DNA of 53,676 nt from Acidimicrobiaceae bacterium (GCA_028820455.1 JAPPJC010000053.1:1-53676); one strand, 5' to 3'. Shown: positions 24,673 to 35,766, numbered from the stretch's first letter. Translations and numbers: made by a program. Notes: generated by a model from the letters alone, not told the origin.

Positions 24673-25653
24673 GTGAAAAGAGTTTTATCAGGTATTCAGC
24701 CCAGTGGTGAGCTTCACCTAGGGAATTATCTTGGGGCGATCAATCACTGGGTGCAAATGCAGCATACCACGGACGCTTTTTTCTGCATAGTTGACCTGCA
24801 TGCCATCACTGTGCCAAAATCTCCAGGCGAGTTGGGTAGGGATTCTTTGAAGTTGTCGCAGATGCTTATGGCGGCTGGTCTTGATCCTGAAGTATGCACG
24901 ATATTTGTGCAAAGCCACCTTCATGAACATGCTGAATGCGCTTGGCTGATGGAATGCACGGTATCTTTTGGTGAGTTGAGCCGTATGACGCAATTCAAAG
25001 ACAAGTCGGAACAACATGATTTCATTTCGGCTGGCCTGTTCACTTATCCTGCCTTACAGGCTGCCGACATTTTGTTGTATGATGCTGATGAGGTACCGGT
25101 TGGAGATGACCAGCGTCAACATATTGAATTAACCCGTGACATAGCGGAGCGTTTCAATTCCCGTTACGGTGATACTTTTGTGCTGCCTGTCGCTGTAATA
25201 AACAACACCGGGGCTCGAGTCATGGATTTACAACATCCCCACAAAAAAATGTCAAAATCGCTTGAATCACCTCGTGGTACGGTCGGTTTGTTGGATACTC
25301 CTGCGATCATCACCAAAAAAATCAAAGCCGCAGTCACAGATAGCGAAACCGAAGTACGCTACGATGTGGAAACCAAACCAGGGGTGTCCAATCTGCTCTC
25401 AATCCTAGGTGCAGCTACCCAAAACGATCCTGCTGAGCTAGCGGTCCGCTATGAGGATTACGGAACCCTTAAAGTAGATACTGCTGAAGCCGTGATTGAG
25501 ATGCTACGTCCTCTACAAGCCCGTTTTGCTGAACTCGAAGCCGACCCTGCTGAAACAATGAGGCTTCTACGTATCGGGGCTGATAAAGCCCGAGGTGTGG
25601 CTTCGGCTACCTTAGCTCGTGCCAAACAAAATATAGGTCTACTCAGCCCCTGA
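24673..25653 (+). CDS. trpS: Tryptophanyl-tRNA synthetase
   Basis: A class I synthetase, 326 residues, starting at GTG 24673 (VKRVLSGIQPSGELHLGNY). The HIGH-type motif is PSGELHLGN and the KMSKS loop is KKMSKSLESPRG. GDDQRQHIELTRDIAERFN lies between them. The length is normal. Its end overlaps the convergent xerD by 15 bases. Confidence 0.95.
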   Translation: MKRVLSGIQPSGELHLGNYLGAINHWVQMQHTTDAFFCIVDLHAITVPKSPGELGRDSLKLSQMLMAAGLDPEVCTIFVQSHLHEHAECAWLMECTVSFGELSRMTQFKDKSEQHDFISAGLFTYPALQAADILLYDADEVPVGDDQRQHIELTRDIAERFNSRYGDTFVLPVAVINNTGARVMDLQHPHKKMSKSLESPRGTVGLLDTPAIITKKIKAAVTDSETEVRYDVETKPGVSNLLSILGAATQNDPAELAVRYEDYGTLKVDTAEAVIEMLRPLQARFAELEADPAETMRLLRIGADKARGVASATLARAKQNIGLLSP

Positions 25654-26577
25654 GGCGCGTGGATGTGCAGAACGGTACACATTCCACAATCGTTCTGTGG
25701 ATACTGTCGTATAAATCTGCGTGGTAGAGATAGAAGCATGACCCAATAGTTCCTGCACGAAACGTATATCAGCACCGCCGTTGAGCATGTGAGTAGCACA
25801 TGAATGACGCAGCACATGCGGAGTCAGCACTTCAGACAACCCTGTCAGTTCACCATAGTGAACTACTATCAGCCAAATACCTTGACGACTAATACGTCCT
25901 CCTCTTTGATTCAAAAACACCGCTTGAGCATCGCCACGACGAGCCCACTGTTTTGGTTTCATGCGGTCTCGGCCTGCTGGATGCAACCACCGTTCGAGTG
26001 CTAGTATGGCATGCCGCCCTAACGGCACGATACGTTCTTTTGAGCCTTTACCTGTTACGCGTACCAAACCTTCTCGCAGATCTAAATCAGATACCGACAT
26101 GGCAGTCAGCTCAGATACTCGGCAACCCGTGCCGTAAAGCACTTCAAGTATGGCGCGATCACGTCGATTAACCATGCAATCACCGTCAATTGCTGTGATA
26201 AGGGTAGTTACCTGATCTACGCTCAGTGCCTTCGGCAGTTTGGAAGTCAGTTTTGGTATTTTTACACCGATGGTAGGGTCTTCGTTTCGTATGCCTTCAC
26301 TCACGCAAAACCGGTGTAAACCTCGAACAGTGGATAAAACTCGAGCTACCGAAGACCTGCTTAAACCTGCTACACGTAACTCTGATACAAATGAAAGCAC
26401 GTCACGGGTAGTAGCGTTCAGCGGGTTACGTTCGTGCCGCTGAAGATAGTTGTAGTAGCTCCGCAAGTCGTGCTTGTATGCTTCCAGGGTGTTCGCTGAA
26501 CGTCCACGTTCAACTGTCAACCAAACTAGAAAAGCTTCAGCAGCTTGTGATGAGCTACTATCCTGATAAGTGTTCAA
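25639..26577 (-). CDS. xerD: Tyrosine site-specific recombinase XerD
   Basis: A 312-residue chromosome-dimer resolvase that acts at dif with XerC and FtsK. The N-terminal SAM-like core-binding domain (about 11-97) is followed by the catalytic domain with all expected residues: Arg153, Lys177, His254, Arg257, His280 and nucleophile Tyr289 (TTQIYTTVST). The start is TTG 26577. Its place beside the Nudix gene and pyrG is the usual actinobacterial location of xerD, so it is unlikely to be a mobile-element integrase. Confidence 0.92.
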   Translation of the reverse strand: MNTYQDSSSSQAAEAFLVWLTVERGRSANTLEAYKHDLRSYYNYLQRHERNPLNATTRDVLSFVSELRVAGLSRSSVARVLSTVRGLHRFCVSEGIRNEDPTIGVKIPKLTSKLPKALSVDQVTTLITAIDGDCMVNRRDRAILEVLYGTGCRVSELTAMSVSDLDLREGLVRVTGKGSKERIVPLGRHAILALERWLHPAGRDRMKPKQWARRGDAQAVFLNQRGGRISRQGIWLIVVHYGELTGLSEVLTPHVLRHSCATHMLNGGADIRFVQELLGHASISTTQIYTTVSTERLWNVYRSAHPRASGAE

Positions 26578-26623
26578 TTGTTGAAATTGTGTTGTTGCGT
26601 GGGACCGATCTTAGTTACCTGAT

Positions 26624-27244
26624 TCATGCTGTGGATATGTCAGCTTGTTTGTTTTCCAGCCATTGCAGAGCAAGCATCAAACCGATAACGGTTTTAGCAT
26701 CATCGATCTCGCCTCGATCGATCATTGCTTGCACATGACGAAGATTCACCATCTCTACTGTCATCAATGCTTCCTCAGGTCCATCTGGTTGCTTCAGGGT
26801 TGGTTTGAGATCAAAAGCCAAAAATATATGAGTGATTTCATCACAAAAACCCGGTGAATTGTAAAAAGCACCTATTTTTATTAGAGTTTCACACATCAAG
26901 CCTGCCTCTTCAATGAGTTCACGCCTTGCTGTTTCTTCGGGCTGTTCACCTTCGATATCACAACGCCCGGCAGGTATTTCGCAGATGATTTTGTCTAAAG
27001 GAGCACGATACTGACGTACTAGCACTACCTTGTCGTCTTCTATGGCTACTATTGCCACCGCGCCCGGGTGGTATACCAATTCTCGGTCGAATTTCTCTCC
27101 GTCGGGGGAAACAAATGAAGCATCAACTGCTCTAAACACGAAGCCTTCATACAGTGAACGCTCGTTGATCTTTTTAAAGCCGGTTACTGAGTTTAAGGGA
27201 TCCTGCAACTTTGAATCCTCTAAGGGCATTTCCTGTGCTTTCAT
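26624..27244 (-). CDS. Nudix hydrolase, ADP-ribose pyrophosphatase type
   Basis: 206 residues. The Nudix helix is EQPEETARRELIEEAGL, preceded by CEIPAGRCD as in ADP-ribose pyrophosphatases, which cleave ADP-ribose to AMP and ribose-5-phosphate. VVLVRQYRAPLDK upstream of the box is also typical of that subgroup. It lies between xerD and pyrG in the conserved actinobacterial order. Confidence 0.87.
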   Translation of the reverse strand: MKAQEMPLEDSKLQDPLNSVTGFKKINERSLYEGFVFRAVDASFVSPDGEKFDRELVYHPGAVAIVAIEDDKVVLVRQYRAPLDKIICEIPAGRCDIEGEQPEETARRELIEEAGLMCETLIKIGAFYNSPGFCDEITHIFLAFDLKPTLKQPDGPEEALMTVEMVNLRHVQAMIDRGEIDDAKTVIGLMLALQWLENKQADISTA

Positions 27245-27280
27245 AATTGACCTTCAGATTTCGCCTGCGCTTTCCAGTTG

Positions 27281-29014
<1,734 letters not shown>

Positions 29015-29080
29015 CTATCATCTCGATTATCGGCATCCAACCATCGGTTACTCAGTTACGGCATTTTCCAACAGCTATCT

Positions 29081-30814
29081 TTATCGCATTACTTTACACT
29101 GTGTTGCCTGAGAACATTGGGCAGTGCTAACCAAAAGTTCTTTAGCGTGTTGTTGAGCCGTTTTGGAGTTAGGCGATCCAGAGATCATTCTCGACATTTC
29201 AACTACACGTTCTTCCTGCGAGAGCACATGCACCCTAGCCGACGGTTGTTCTGTAATGTCGGAGATGGATTTTTCCACGAACAAATGATCTTTGGCGTGA
29301 GCAGCCACTTGCGCTAAATGCGTCACAACAACTACTTGATCGGTGAGTAGGGACAAGCTATGTCCGACCGCATGAGCTGCGACACCGCCTACTCCAGCAT
29401 CGACTTCGTCAAAAACTAAAGTCGGCGCACCGATGCCTGTCACCATACGCAAAGCGAGCATAACACGCGAAAGTTCGCCTCCACTCGCAACCTGGGTTAA
29501 AGGTAGTGGCTCATGACCAAGATTGGCTGCTAAAAGGAATTTAACACGCTCACCGGCAGCACCTGCTAAGCTGATGTGGATTTGAGCTTCTGCCATGGCA
29601 AGGTTATGCAAGTGCGACTCTATTGCAGTGATTAGCTGGGGTACAGCTTTCGCTCTTGCGCTATAAACTAGTTCCTGCTCGGCAGCAAGAGCATCTGATA
29701 TTTCGTGGCGTTGTTCATCCAAGGCAGCTGCTTGCTTATCACGGTTTTCCAATTCAGCGAGTCGCTGAGCTGTCAAAACACTGAATTCAATTACTTCATG
29801 AAGTGATGACCCATATTTTCTGCGTAATTCTGCTAGTTGTTGACGTCGCTCACGTATAGCTGCTAGAGCATTGGGGTCATCATCAATGGCTTCAACTGTT
29901 GTTCGTATCGCAGCAACAGCTTCAGCTATTTCAGCCTCCGCATTCGTGAGATATTCTACTGCTAAAGCGAACGGAGTTCGGTTCTGCAAGGTAGCTATGG
30001 CTTGGCTCAATCCGTTGGAAACGAAACTTTCAGTGTTCAACAGTCCTAAAGTAGTTTGGGCTGCATCATGATGAGCAGAAGCTTCAGATATGACCTCCTC
30101 AAGATTTTTCAGGCGTTCGTCTTCATCTGCATCTTCGATATCAGCAGTTTCTATCTCTGTTAGTTGATAGCGTAGAAGGTCGATTTCGCGGAGTCTTTCA
30201 CGCTCATCACCGCCCAAAGCTGCCCGAGTTTCATCAATGCGTTGAAGTTCTTGCTTGAGTGAAGTCAAAGTCGCGGTTTCGGTACCTGCGAATCGATCAA
30301 GAGCTGCCCGCTGAGAAGGTGTCGCAAGAAGTTTTTGATGAGTATTTTGTTTGTGCAGTTCAACTAGCACACTTCCCAAACTCGCCAAAGACTTAACAGT
30401 AGCTAGACGACCGCCGATATAGCAGCGTGAACGCCCTTTACGTGGTATTATACGTCTTACTATTATCTCTTCAGTTTTTTCTTCACTGTTGTTGCCGATA
30501 TCATCATCAACATCACTGGTATTAGGACTTCGGCTAGTAGGTGGATCTATTTTCTCATGGTACTCATTGAAGGAGCAATGGTAATCAGCAACAAGATTGG
30601 CATTAACGATAAAACGACCTTCTACTTCAGCAAATTCAGCACCAGGTCTTACCTGTCCAGAATCTGCTCGCCCTCCTGCTATCAAGTCAATGGCATTTAG
30701 GATCAAAGTTTTACCAGAACCTGTTTCACCGGTAATTGCAGTCATACCGCGGTCAAGCAATAACGTTAACTCTTCGATTACGCCTAGATTCCGGACATTC
30801 AACTCAGTCAGCAT
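29081..30814 (-). CDS. recN: DNA repair protein RecN
   Basis: A 577-residue SMC-like ATPase of double-strand-break repair. The N-terminal ATPase half has ITGETGSGKTLILNAIDL. A long coiled-coil centre (about 165-400) follows, and the C-terminal half has LSRVMLALRMV (signature) and LVFDEVDAGVGG (Walker B). An acidic Ser/Asp/Glu insertion around residues 92-115 (NTSDVDDDIGNNSEEKTEE) looks lineage-specific. The start codon lies inside a direct-repeat pair. Confidence 0.94.
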   Translation of the reverse strand: MLTELNVRNLGVIEELTLLLDRGMTAITGETGSGKTLILNAIDLIAGGRADSGQVRPGAEFAEVEGRFIVNANLVADYHCSFNEYHEKIDPPTSRSPNTSDVDDDIGNNSEEKTEEIIVRRIIPRKGRSRCYIGGRLATVKSLASLGSVLVELHKQNTHQKLLATPSQRAALDRFAGTETATLTSLKQELQRIDETRAALGGDERERLREIDLLRYQLTEIETADIEDADEDERLKNLEEVISEASAHHDAAQTTLGLLNTESFVSNGLSQAIATLQNRTPFALAVEYLTNAEAEIAEAVAAIRTTVEAIDDDPNALAAIRERRQQLAELRRKYGSSLHEVIEFSVLTAQRLAELENRDKQAAALDEQRHEISDALAAEQELVYSARAKAVPQLITAIESHLHNLAMAEAQIHISLAGAAGERVKFLLAANLGHEPLPLTQVASGGELSRVMLALRMVTGIGAPTLVFDEVDAGVGGVAAHAVGHSLSLLTDQVVVVTHLAQVAAHAKDHLFVEKSISDITEQPSARVHVLSQEERVVEMSRMISGSPNSKTAQQHAKELLVSTAQCSQATQCKVMR

Positions 30815-30894
30815 CGCGCGTACGTGTACTCATCGATGACCCTTTCGAGGACGGCCACGTCACAGCAGTCAGCATCGCGCATGCGTGTACTCAT
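30805..30894. repeat. Direct-repeat pair, 29 bp (27/29), 32-bp insert (period 61), at the recN start
   Basis: Copies lie at 30805-30833 and 30866-30894, beginning cagtcagcatcgcgc. The left copy contains the recN start codon (30812-30814). The two differing bases change one palindrome (CGTACG) into another (CGCATGCG). A 29-bp repeat with a 32-bp insert is exactly the unit geometry of type I-E CRISPR arrays. The insert (30834-30865) is about 62% G+C by hand count. Confidence 0.93.
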
Positions 30895-31249
30895 ATGTCA
30901 TCTCTAATATTTGCTTCATCATTTAAAATGCGTATATGTTTGTCGTTGTCTTCGTTGGTGGTGTCTGGTTGTCGATGCTAGCTGTTTCGTGTTCTATTGG
31001 TAGTTCTAGGTGGCGGTGCTGTTGGGTAGGCGTGGCTAGTCGTCGGAGGTTGGTTGGAATACGTATTCATATGAGAATACGAGTATGACTGAGTATGAGC
31101 GTTTACGCTGCTTATTGTGGTGATGGTGAGACACATGTATCGATTTTAAATATCATTAAAATCAACTATTTACAATATTTTAAAAGCTATTTTCTGCTTG
31201 GAAGCTTTATGCTATGCATCGCGAAACACTGATGTTGAGTGTTGTTTGA
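30895..31249. other. Gene-free gap upstream of recN
   Basis: No coding region is recognised. Two small inverted repeats are visible: CGTATTC/GAATACG at 31062-31081 and GATTTTAA/TTAAAATC at 31142-31163. The second lies in a very AT-rich stretch. Confidence 0.4.
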
Positions 31250-31351
31250 ATATTGTCGGGATTACTAGAAGTCAAGTAGTGCATGACAGCAATACTCATA
31301 ACACTGAAGGTCACGGTCAGATATTGTCGGGATTACTAGAAGTCAAGTAGT
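31250..31351. repeat. Direct-repeat pair, 31 bp exact, 40-bp insert (period 71), at the nadK 3' end
   Basis: Exact copies lie at 31250-31280 and 31321-31351, beginning atattgtcgggattac. The right copy encodes the last ten sense codons of nadK. The stop codon (31317-31319) lies in the insert, not in the repeat. Reading instead from the left copy, the frame would continue for 14 more codons to a TAA. The insertion therefore seems to have supplied a new stop. Confidence 0.96.
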
Positions 31352-32315
31352 CAGGCTGAGAGTCATCAATATGGTAATCAGCCAAACCGAACTTAGCTTT
31401 CAACACTTGGTGGAATGGGCGTTTGCCAAACTTGATGAAGCGCACACTGTGAGGCGATTTAGAGCATTTCACAGTATCGCCCACATCGATCTTCGCCACG
31501 CGGCGTCCGTCTATTGACAATACCGCCGGACGATTACTCGTAACCATGATCTGCAAGTGTGTCGAAGAAGGAACCACTAAAGACCGATTGAACAGCATGT
31601 GAGGTGATACGGGGGTTAAAAGTAAAGCTTGATGTGATGGATCGATTATCGGGCCACCAGCAGAAAAAGCGTAAGCAGTGGAGCCGGTGGGAGTGGCTAC
31701 TATTAGTCCGTCTGCTCTATAAGTGGTGAATAAGTCATCGTCTAAATGCACAGTCAGAAAAATTGTGTTTGAAGACGGTCCTCGCTCAATGAAAGCTTCA
31801 TTCAGGGCTAGATAACGATTGACACTTGAAGAAGTTCGGGGAGTTTTCGAGCTTTCTTTGATATCGGTTTGACAAGTTGTGGAAGAGTCAGCAGTCCTTT
31901 CTTTCGTGTGATGGGTAGTGTGACAAGGCTGGTGCGTTATGTCGAGTAGTAGTCGATCCTCAACTTTGAAATCACCTTTTAGTACTCTTTCGATAGCTGC
32001 ACGCGCTTTACCGGGTTGAACTTCTGACAGGTAGCCAAGACGCCCGAAGTCAACGCCTAATATAGGCACTTGTGTAGTGCCTACCAGTTTTATTGCACGC
32101 AGTATTGATCCATCGCCACCTAAGGTAATCAGAGTGTCAAGGCCGTCAGCGAAACCTTTGTGTTCCACCGCAAGGTTTTTACATCCAGTGGCTTCTGCCT
32201 CTTCGGGAGGCATGCGTACTTGATGGCCGGACGAGGTCAGCCATTTGGAAAGATCGCGGGCCGATTTTGCAGCAGCAGGACGATCTTCGTGAACTATTAG
32301 CCCTATAGCAGCCAT
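31317..32315 (-). CDS. nadK: NAD kinase with low-complexity insertion
   Basis: Phosphorylates NAD to NADP. 332 residues with TLGGDGSILRA (catalytic Asp68), GVDFGRLGYLSE, the NE/D region LALNEAFIERG and TPTGSTAYAFSAGGPI. Compared with the family there is an extra stretch of about 35 residues (about 128-164), rich in Thr, Ser, His and Lys, between the RLLLDI strand and LALNE. It keeps the frame. It lies between tlyA and recN in the usual order. The C-terminus was probably shortened by the repeat-pair insertion. Confidence 0.93.
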   Translation of the reverse strand: MAAIGLIVHEDRPAAAKSARDLSKWLTSSGHQVRMPPEEAEATGCKNLAVEHKGFADGLDTLITLGGDGSILRAIKLVGTTQVPILGVDFGRLGYLSEVQPGKARAAIERVLKGDFKVEDRLLLDITHQPCHTTHHTKERTADSSTTCQTDIKESSKTPRTSSSVNRYLALNEAFIERGPSSNTIFLTVHLDDDLFTTYRADGLIVATPTGSTAYAFSAGGPIIDPSHQALLLTPVSPHMLFNRSLVVPSSTHLQIMVTSNRPAVLSIDGRRVAKIDVGDTVKCSKSPHSVRFIKFGKRPFHQVLKAKFGLADYHIDDSQPDYLTSSNPDNI

Positions 32316-32425
32316 ACATGCACCATTGCGTTATCAGTAGACTTCGTGTGAAGTTTATCGTGTATTACCATAACTGTTTCATAGTTCGGCTTCAACGAAA
32401 GAAGGCAACGCTATCCATAAGCTTT

Positions 32426-33247
32426 TCACATATCACTCATAGCCATCGCTTGAGTTACTACGGAAGTGACCATTGACTCTAATCGAAGCTCATCGAAGTC
32501 GATGTTGTTCGAACATACTTGTGCGTGAAGAAAAAACTCTATGTTGCCTGCAGGGCCTTTAAGAGGTGATACTGACATTGCTGCAGTGTTCAAGCTCTCG
32601 TTGTGAAAAGCGTAAGCGGCTTCTAATAATACTTGCTGCCAAATTCTGGGGTTACGTATAACACCCCGGCCTCGAGAAACTTCGGGTTTGCCAGCTTCAA
32701 ACTGGGGTTTTACGAGTGTCACCAATTCTGAGGTGGCTAGCTTACGCAGGCTAGGTGCTACTAGACGTAGCGAAATGAATGATAGGTCAACTGTGACGAG
32801 GGCTGCTGGACCACCTATTGTTTGTGGTTGAACGTTGCGCACGTCAGTCTGTTCTAAGGAAATTACCCGAGGATCTTTTTTAAGCTGTTCATGGAGTTGA
32901 TTGCGCCCAACATCTATAGCCACGACCTTGGTTGCTTGATGTTGTAACAAGCAGTCCGTAAAACCACCAGTAGAGGCACCCACATCTATAACTCGGATAC
33001 CAGCCGGGTTGATTGTGAATCGGTTCAAAGCTGATTCCAGCTTTAAACCACCCCTAGAAACGTAATGTGATCGTTCGCCTGAAGTGTTTAAAGCATCTGC
33101 CGGATCCACCAGCCGAGATGCTTTGTCTGCAATAGCCCCGTTTACGGATACACGCCCTGAGGCTATTAGTCGTTGAGCTTCTGATCTACTTGTAGATAAG
33201 CCTCTACGGACCATTTCTTTGTCGAGTCGATGACGTCGTGTACCCAC
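32426..33247 (-). CDS. tlyA: TlyA family rRNA (cytidine-2'-O)-methyltransferase
   Basis: 273 residues starting at GTG 33247. An N-terminal S4 domain (about 5-65, RRHRLDKEMVRRGLSTSRSE) is followed by an FtsJ/RrmJ-type SAM methyltransferase domain with VIDVGASTGGFTDCLLQ and VTVDLSFISLRLV. In actinobacteria TlyA modifies 16S and 23S rRNA and influences capreomycin sensitivity; it has also been called hemolysin A. It is the first gene of the tlyA-nadK-recN run. Confidence 0.92.
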   Translation of the reverse strand: MGTRRHRLDKEMVRRGLSTSRSEAQRLIASGRVSVNGAIADKASRLVDPADALNTSGERSHYVSRGGLKLESALNRFTINPAGIRVIDVGASTGGFTDCLLQHQATKVVAIDVGRNQLHEQLKKDPRVISLEQTDVRNVQPQTIGGPAALVTVDLSFISLRLVAPSLRKLATSELVTLVKPQFEAGKPEVSRGRGVIRNPRIWQQVLLEAAYAFHNESLNTAAMSVSPLKGPAGNIEFFLHAQVCSNNIDFDELRLESMVTSVVTQAMAMSDM

Positions 33248-33400
33248 TGTAGAATTAAACCGTTGTTACACGATACAGCATGCCAGTCTGGAAATTACAC
33301 AAGCTTGCTTGACAACTTTGTTTTGAGGCTGTTCTGTGCAGCTCAGTAGTACAGGCGACACGTTTGGTGTAATGTACCAGACAATGCAAGCTGATCCCGG

Positions 33401-33473
33401 TGGAGGTGAGGGGATTCGAACCCCTGGCCTCCTCGATGCGACCGAGGTGCTCTACCAACTGAGCTACACCCCC
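33401..33473 (-). tRNA. tRNA-Ala (anticodon CGC)
   Basis: Folds as a 73-nt cloverleaf on the minus strand. The acceptor stem is GGGGGTG with CACCTCC, including the G3:U70 wobble pair that specifies alanine. The D arm is GCTCAGTTGGTAGAGC. The anticodon stem CCTCG/CGAGG encloses loop GTCGCAT with anticodon CGC, and the T arm contains GGTTCGAATCC. The discriminator is A73. CCA is only partly encoded (CC then G). It reads codon GCG. Confidence 0.95.
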
Positions 33474-33583
33474 GGAACTGAAATAAAGTCTATAGGAATG
33501 AACTAGTTTGTTGGTTTCACCGTGATCTTGACATCTGCTATTATCATAAGCTAGTTCGATGGCTACCGTGATTTCTGTTTGCT

Positions 33584-34675
33584 GTGATTCCTGATCGGTC
33601 TTTACGCGTTGCCTTAGCAGGTTGGTTTGGATCGGATAATCTTGGGGACGAACTGATCTTGCAGTCTTTGATCACATCGTTGCAGGTTCGCAATATTCAG
33701 CCTGTGGTGATATCGATTCAACAGTATCACAAACAAATCTCAAAAGATGTTCCTACTGTCGTCCATCGTTCATTCGATGATCATCGTAAGCTGGTGCGTG
33801 CATTACGTGCGGTGGATGCGATGATTATTGCAGGAGGTGTGGTACAGAACGAAACATCCCCTTGGAATGTCCCTTTTCATGCTTCTAGATTATGGGCAGC
33901 TAATATGGCGAGATGTCCGTTTTCTGCTATTGGTATGGGTGCAGGATTGATCCGAGGCAGCATTAGTCGTAGTATTATGCGTCGAGCTTTACAACCTGCT
34001 GACATGCTAGTAGTCCGTGATGCCAATTCTGCCCGACTGCTTCGGCAGTGGGATTTACAAAATGTGAAAGTTGGAGCAGATCCAGTGTTCGGGCTTAAAA
34101 CAGAGACCACAACCACTAGCGATACGATGTGTGTGATATTGCGCCGTCCCAATCAGCGGGGCTTGAAAACAGCTGCAGCGAAAAGCCGTGTCAGTCTACC
34201 GGAAGAAATGCTTGATTGTTGGTCGAAGGCCATTGACAGGGCCGCTTCAATCACCGGTCTTACTCCTCAATTTGTTGCTTTCCAAGCGAGTCGTGACCAT
34301 ATTTTGCATCATCATGTGGCTGACCGCTTGAACGTTCCGGCTAAACTAGCAAAACCAACGCTGGATACCGTCTTACATGAAATTGCTTCCAGTCGTCTGG
34401 TAGTGACTATGCGCTACCATGGTGCTGTGGCGGCTTTGCTTCATAATCGTCCAAGCATTCTTTTAGGATATTCACCAAAAATGGCTTCACTAGCTGCGGA
34501 AGGTGGGGGTTGGGCACCCGTGCTCAGTCCTAGACATATCACAGTTGAGCAGATCACAGCAGCTGTAACTGAAGCATTTAGCTCCGCAGCTCGAATGCCT
34601 GAGACGTTAGCTCGGCTGCGAACACGCTTAACTGAAAACGATGTTGCGTTAGACGCTTTAGTAGCCGATCTGTGA
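33584..34675 (+). CDS. Polysaccharide pyruvyl transferase family protein (CsaB-like)
   Basis: A 363-residue protein starting at GTG 33584. VALAGWFGSDNLGDELILQS at the N-terminus, a central VRDANSARLLRQW, and VVTMRYHGAVAALLHNRPSI near residue 270 are the typical motifs. The family adds ketal pyruvate to cell-wall polysaccharides, and CsaB modifies the secondary polymer that anchors S-layer proteins. The following membrane protein and nearby UDP-GlcNAc 2-epimerase support a role in envelope glycopolymers. The substrate is unknown. Confidence 0.85.
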   Translation: MIPDRSLRVALAGWFGSDNLGDELILQSLITSLQVRNIQPVVISIQQYHKQISKDVPTVVHRSFDDHRKLVRALRAVDAMIIAGGVVQNETSPWNVPFHASRLWAANMARCPFSAIGMGAGLIRGSISRSIMRRALQPADMLVVRDANSARLLRQWDLQNVKVGADPVFGLKTETTTTSDTMCVILRRPNQRGLKTAAAKSRVSLPEEMLDCWSKAIDRAASITGLTPQFVAFQASRDHILHHHVADRLNVPAKLAKPTLDTVLHEIASSRLVVTMRYHGAVAALLHNRPSILLGYSPKMASLAAEGGGWAPVLSPRHITVEQITAAVTEAFSSAARMPETLARLRTRLTENDVALDALVADL

Positions 34676-34730
34676 GCAATAACCTGTGAATATCAAATGA
34701 TGACTTATAGACACTGCAAATAGGCTGCGT

Positions 34731-35699
34731 ATGATTATTATGGAATCGAAGAAGCGGACTAAGTTGCTACGTATCGCCCGTTTTGTTTATTTGACGGTTT
34801 TGCTAATAGCGATAGTGGTGCTATTAGCCATTGGATGGGCGGACATTGTTGCTCTACTACAAAAAACGCGGCTGCTGTTACTGCTGGTTGCTTTAGCGTT
34901 TAGCTTTGGTCTTATCTGGCTGGGATCTTATTTTTGGATGCTTGGTCTTAAAACTTTTGGACACAGCCTGCCTTTACACAAGATTGTGGTTGCTACTGCA
35001 CGGGCTTTACCTGCACGTTACGTTCCGATAGGTGCTGGTTTAACTGTAGGGCGTGTTGCCTTACTACGGACAGCTGGAGTTAAAGCCACTCCCCTAGCAG
35101 CTACAGCTTTGTTGGAGATGATCGTCAGTTTGGCTGTTGCCTTGACTTTGGGTTCTATAACACTTTGGGCGACCAGCACAGGCGTGAATACGGATATTTT
35201 TCCAGATATTACAAATACCGCAATGCGAGTTGCGCCGTTACTGGTGTTGTTGGTTACAGCTATTTTGATAGTTTTCCCAAAGGTTTGTCAAGTTTTGTTG
35301 CGAAAAATGAAACATCGGGAAGCGGTGTTATCCGTTGGGTGGAGAAGCTGGCTGTGTCTTGTAGCAGCATCGGCTTTGTATTGGACATGGAACTCCGCCA
35401 CTTTTGTAGTATACTTGCGAGCTTTTTCGGCAGCTGACAGTATTAGTGCCATAGCAGCTGCCGGAGCATTCATGTTTTCCTGGGGTGTTGGGTTTCTGAC
35501 AGTATTCGCCCCTCAAGGCATAGGAATAACAGAAGCTAGTCTGCTTGCTTTGCTAACCGATGAAGATAGTGGTTTCATCGGTTTGACTATCATTTTTGCT
35601 AGTTACCGCCTTATTCAGCTGCTGAGAGACATTGTTGCTGTAATCGCCGGTGAAACCTTCGCAGCTATCAAACGTAAAACAGCAGATCAGCAACGATGA
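34731..35699 (+). CDS. Flippase-like / lysylphosphatidylglycerol synthase TM-region membrane protein
   Basis: A 322-residue protein with about 8 hydrophobic helices, of the UPF0104/AglD-like family. The conserved central segments are KIVVATARALPARYVPIGAG and, near the C-terminus, FMFSWGVGFLTVFAPQGIGI with TEASLLALL. No aminoacyl-transferase domain is attached, so it is not a lysyl-PG synthase; a lipid or glycan flippase-like role is usual for this class. It follows the CsaB-like gene by 55 bp and is probably cotranscribed. A strong hairpin follows its stop. Confidence 0.78.
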   Translation: MIIMESKKRTKLLRIARFVYLTVLLIAIVVLLAIGWADIVALLQKTRLLLLLVALAFSFGLIWLGSYFWMLGLKTFGHSLPLHKIVVATARALPARYVPIGAGLTVGRVALLRTAGVKATPLAATALLEMIVSLAVALTLGSITLWATSTGVNTDIFPDITNTAMRVAPLLVLLVTAILIVFPKVCQVLLRKMKHREAVLSVGWRSWLCLVAASALYWTWNSATFVVYLRAFSAADSISAIAAAGAFMFSWGVGFLTVFAPQGIGITEASLLALLTDEDSGFIGLTIIFASYRLIQLLRDIVAVIAGETFAAIKRKTADQQR

Positions 35700-35700
35700 T

Positions 35701-35723
35701 AGTAGCCCGTAGAACGGGCTACT
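35701..35723. terminator. Strong hairpin at the end of the csaB-like operon
   Basis: AGTAGCCCGT and its exact complement ACGGGCTACT form a 10-bp perfect stem with a 3-base loop, starting 1 base after the stop of the membrane protein. It lacks a T run. It probably acts as a transcription terminator or a 3' stabilising structure. Confidence 0.65.
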
Positions 35724-35766
35724 CGCCTGAATGAAATTCACATCCACTATTGGTTATACTGCACTC

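Noticed and set aside
25639-26577. Tyrosine recombinase as a phage or island integrase
   Set aside because: Its position in the conserved xerD-nudix-pyrG order and its full XerD-like length fit the chromosomal enzyme, and no attachment sites are seen.
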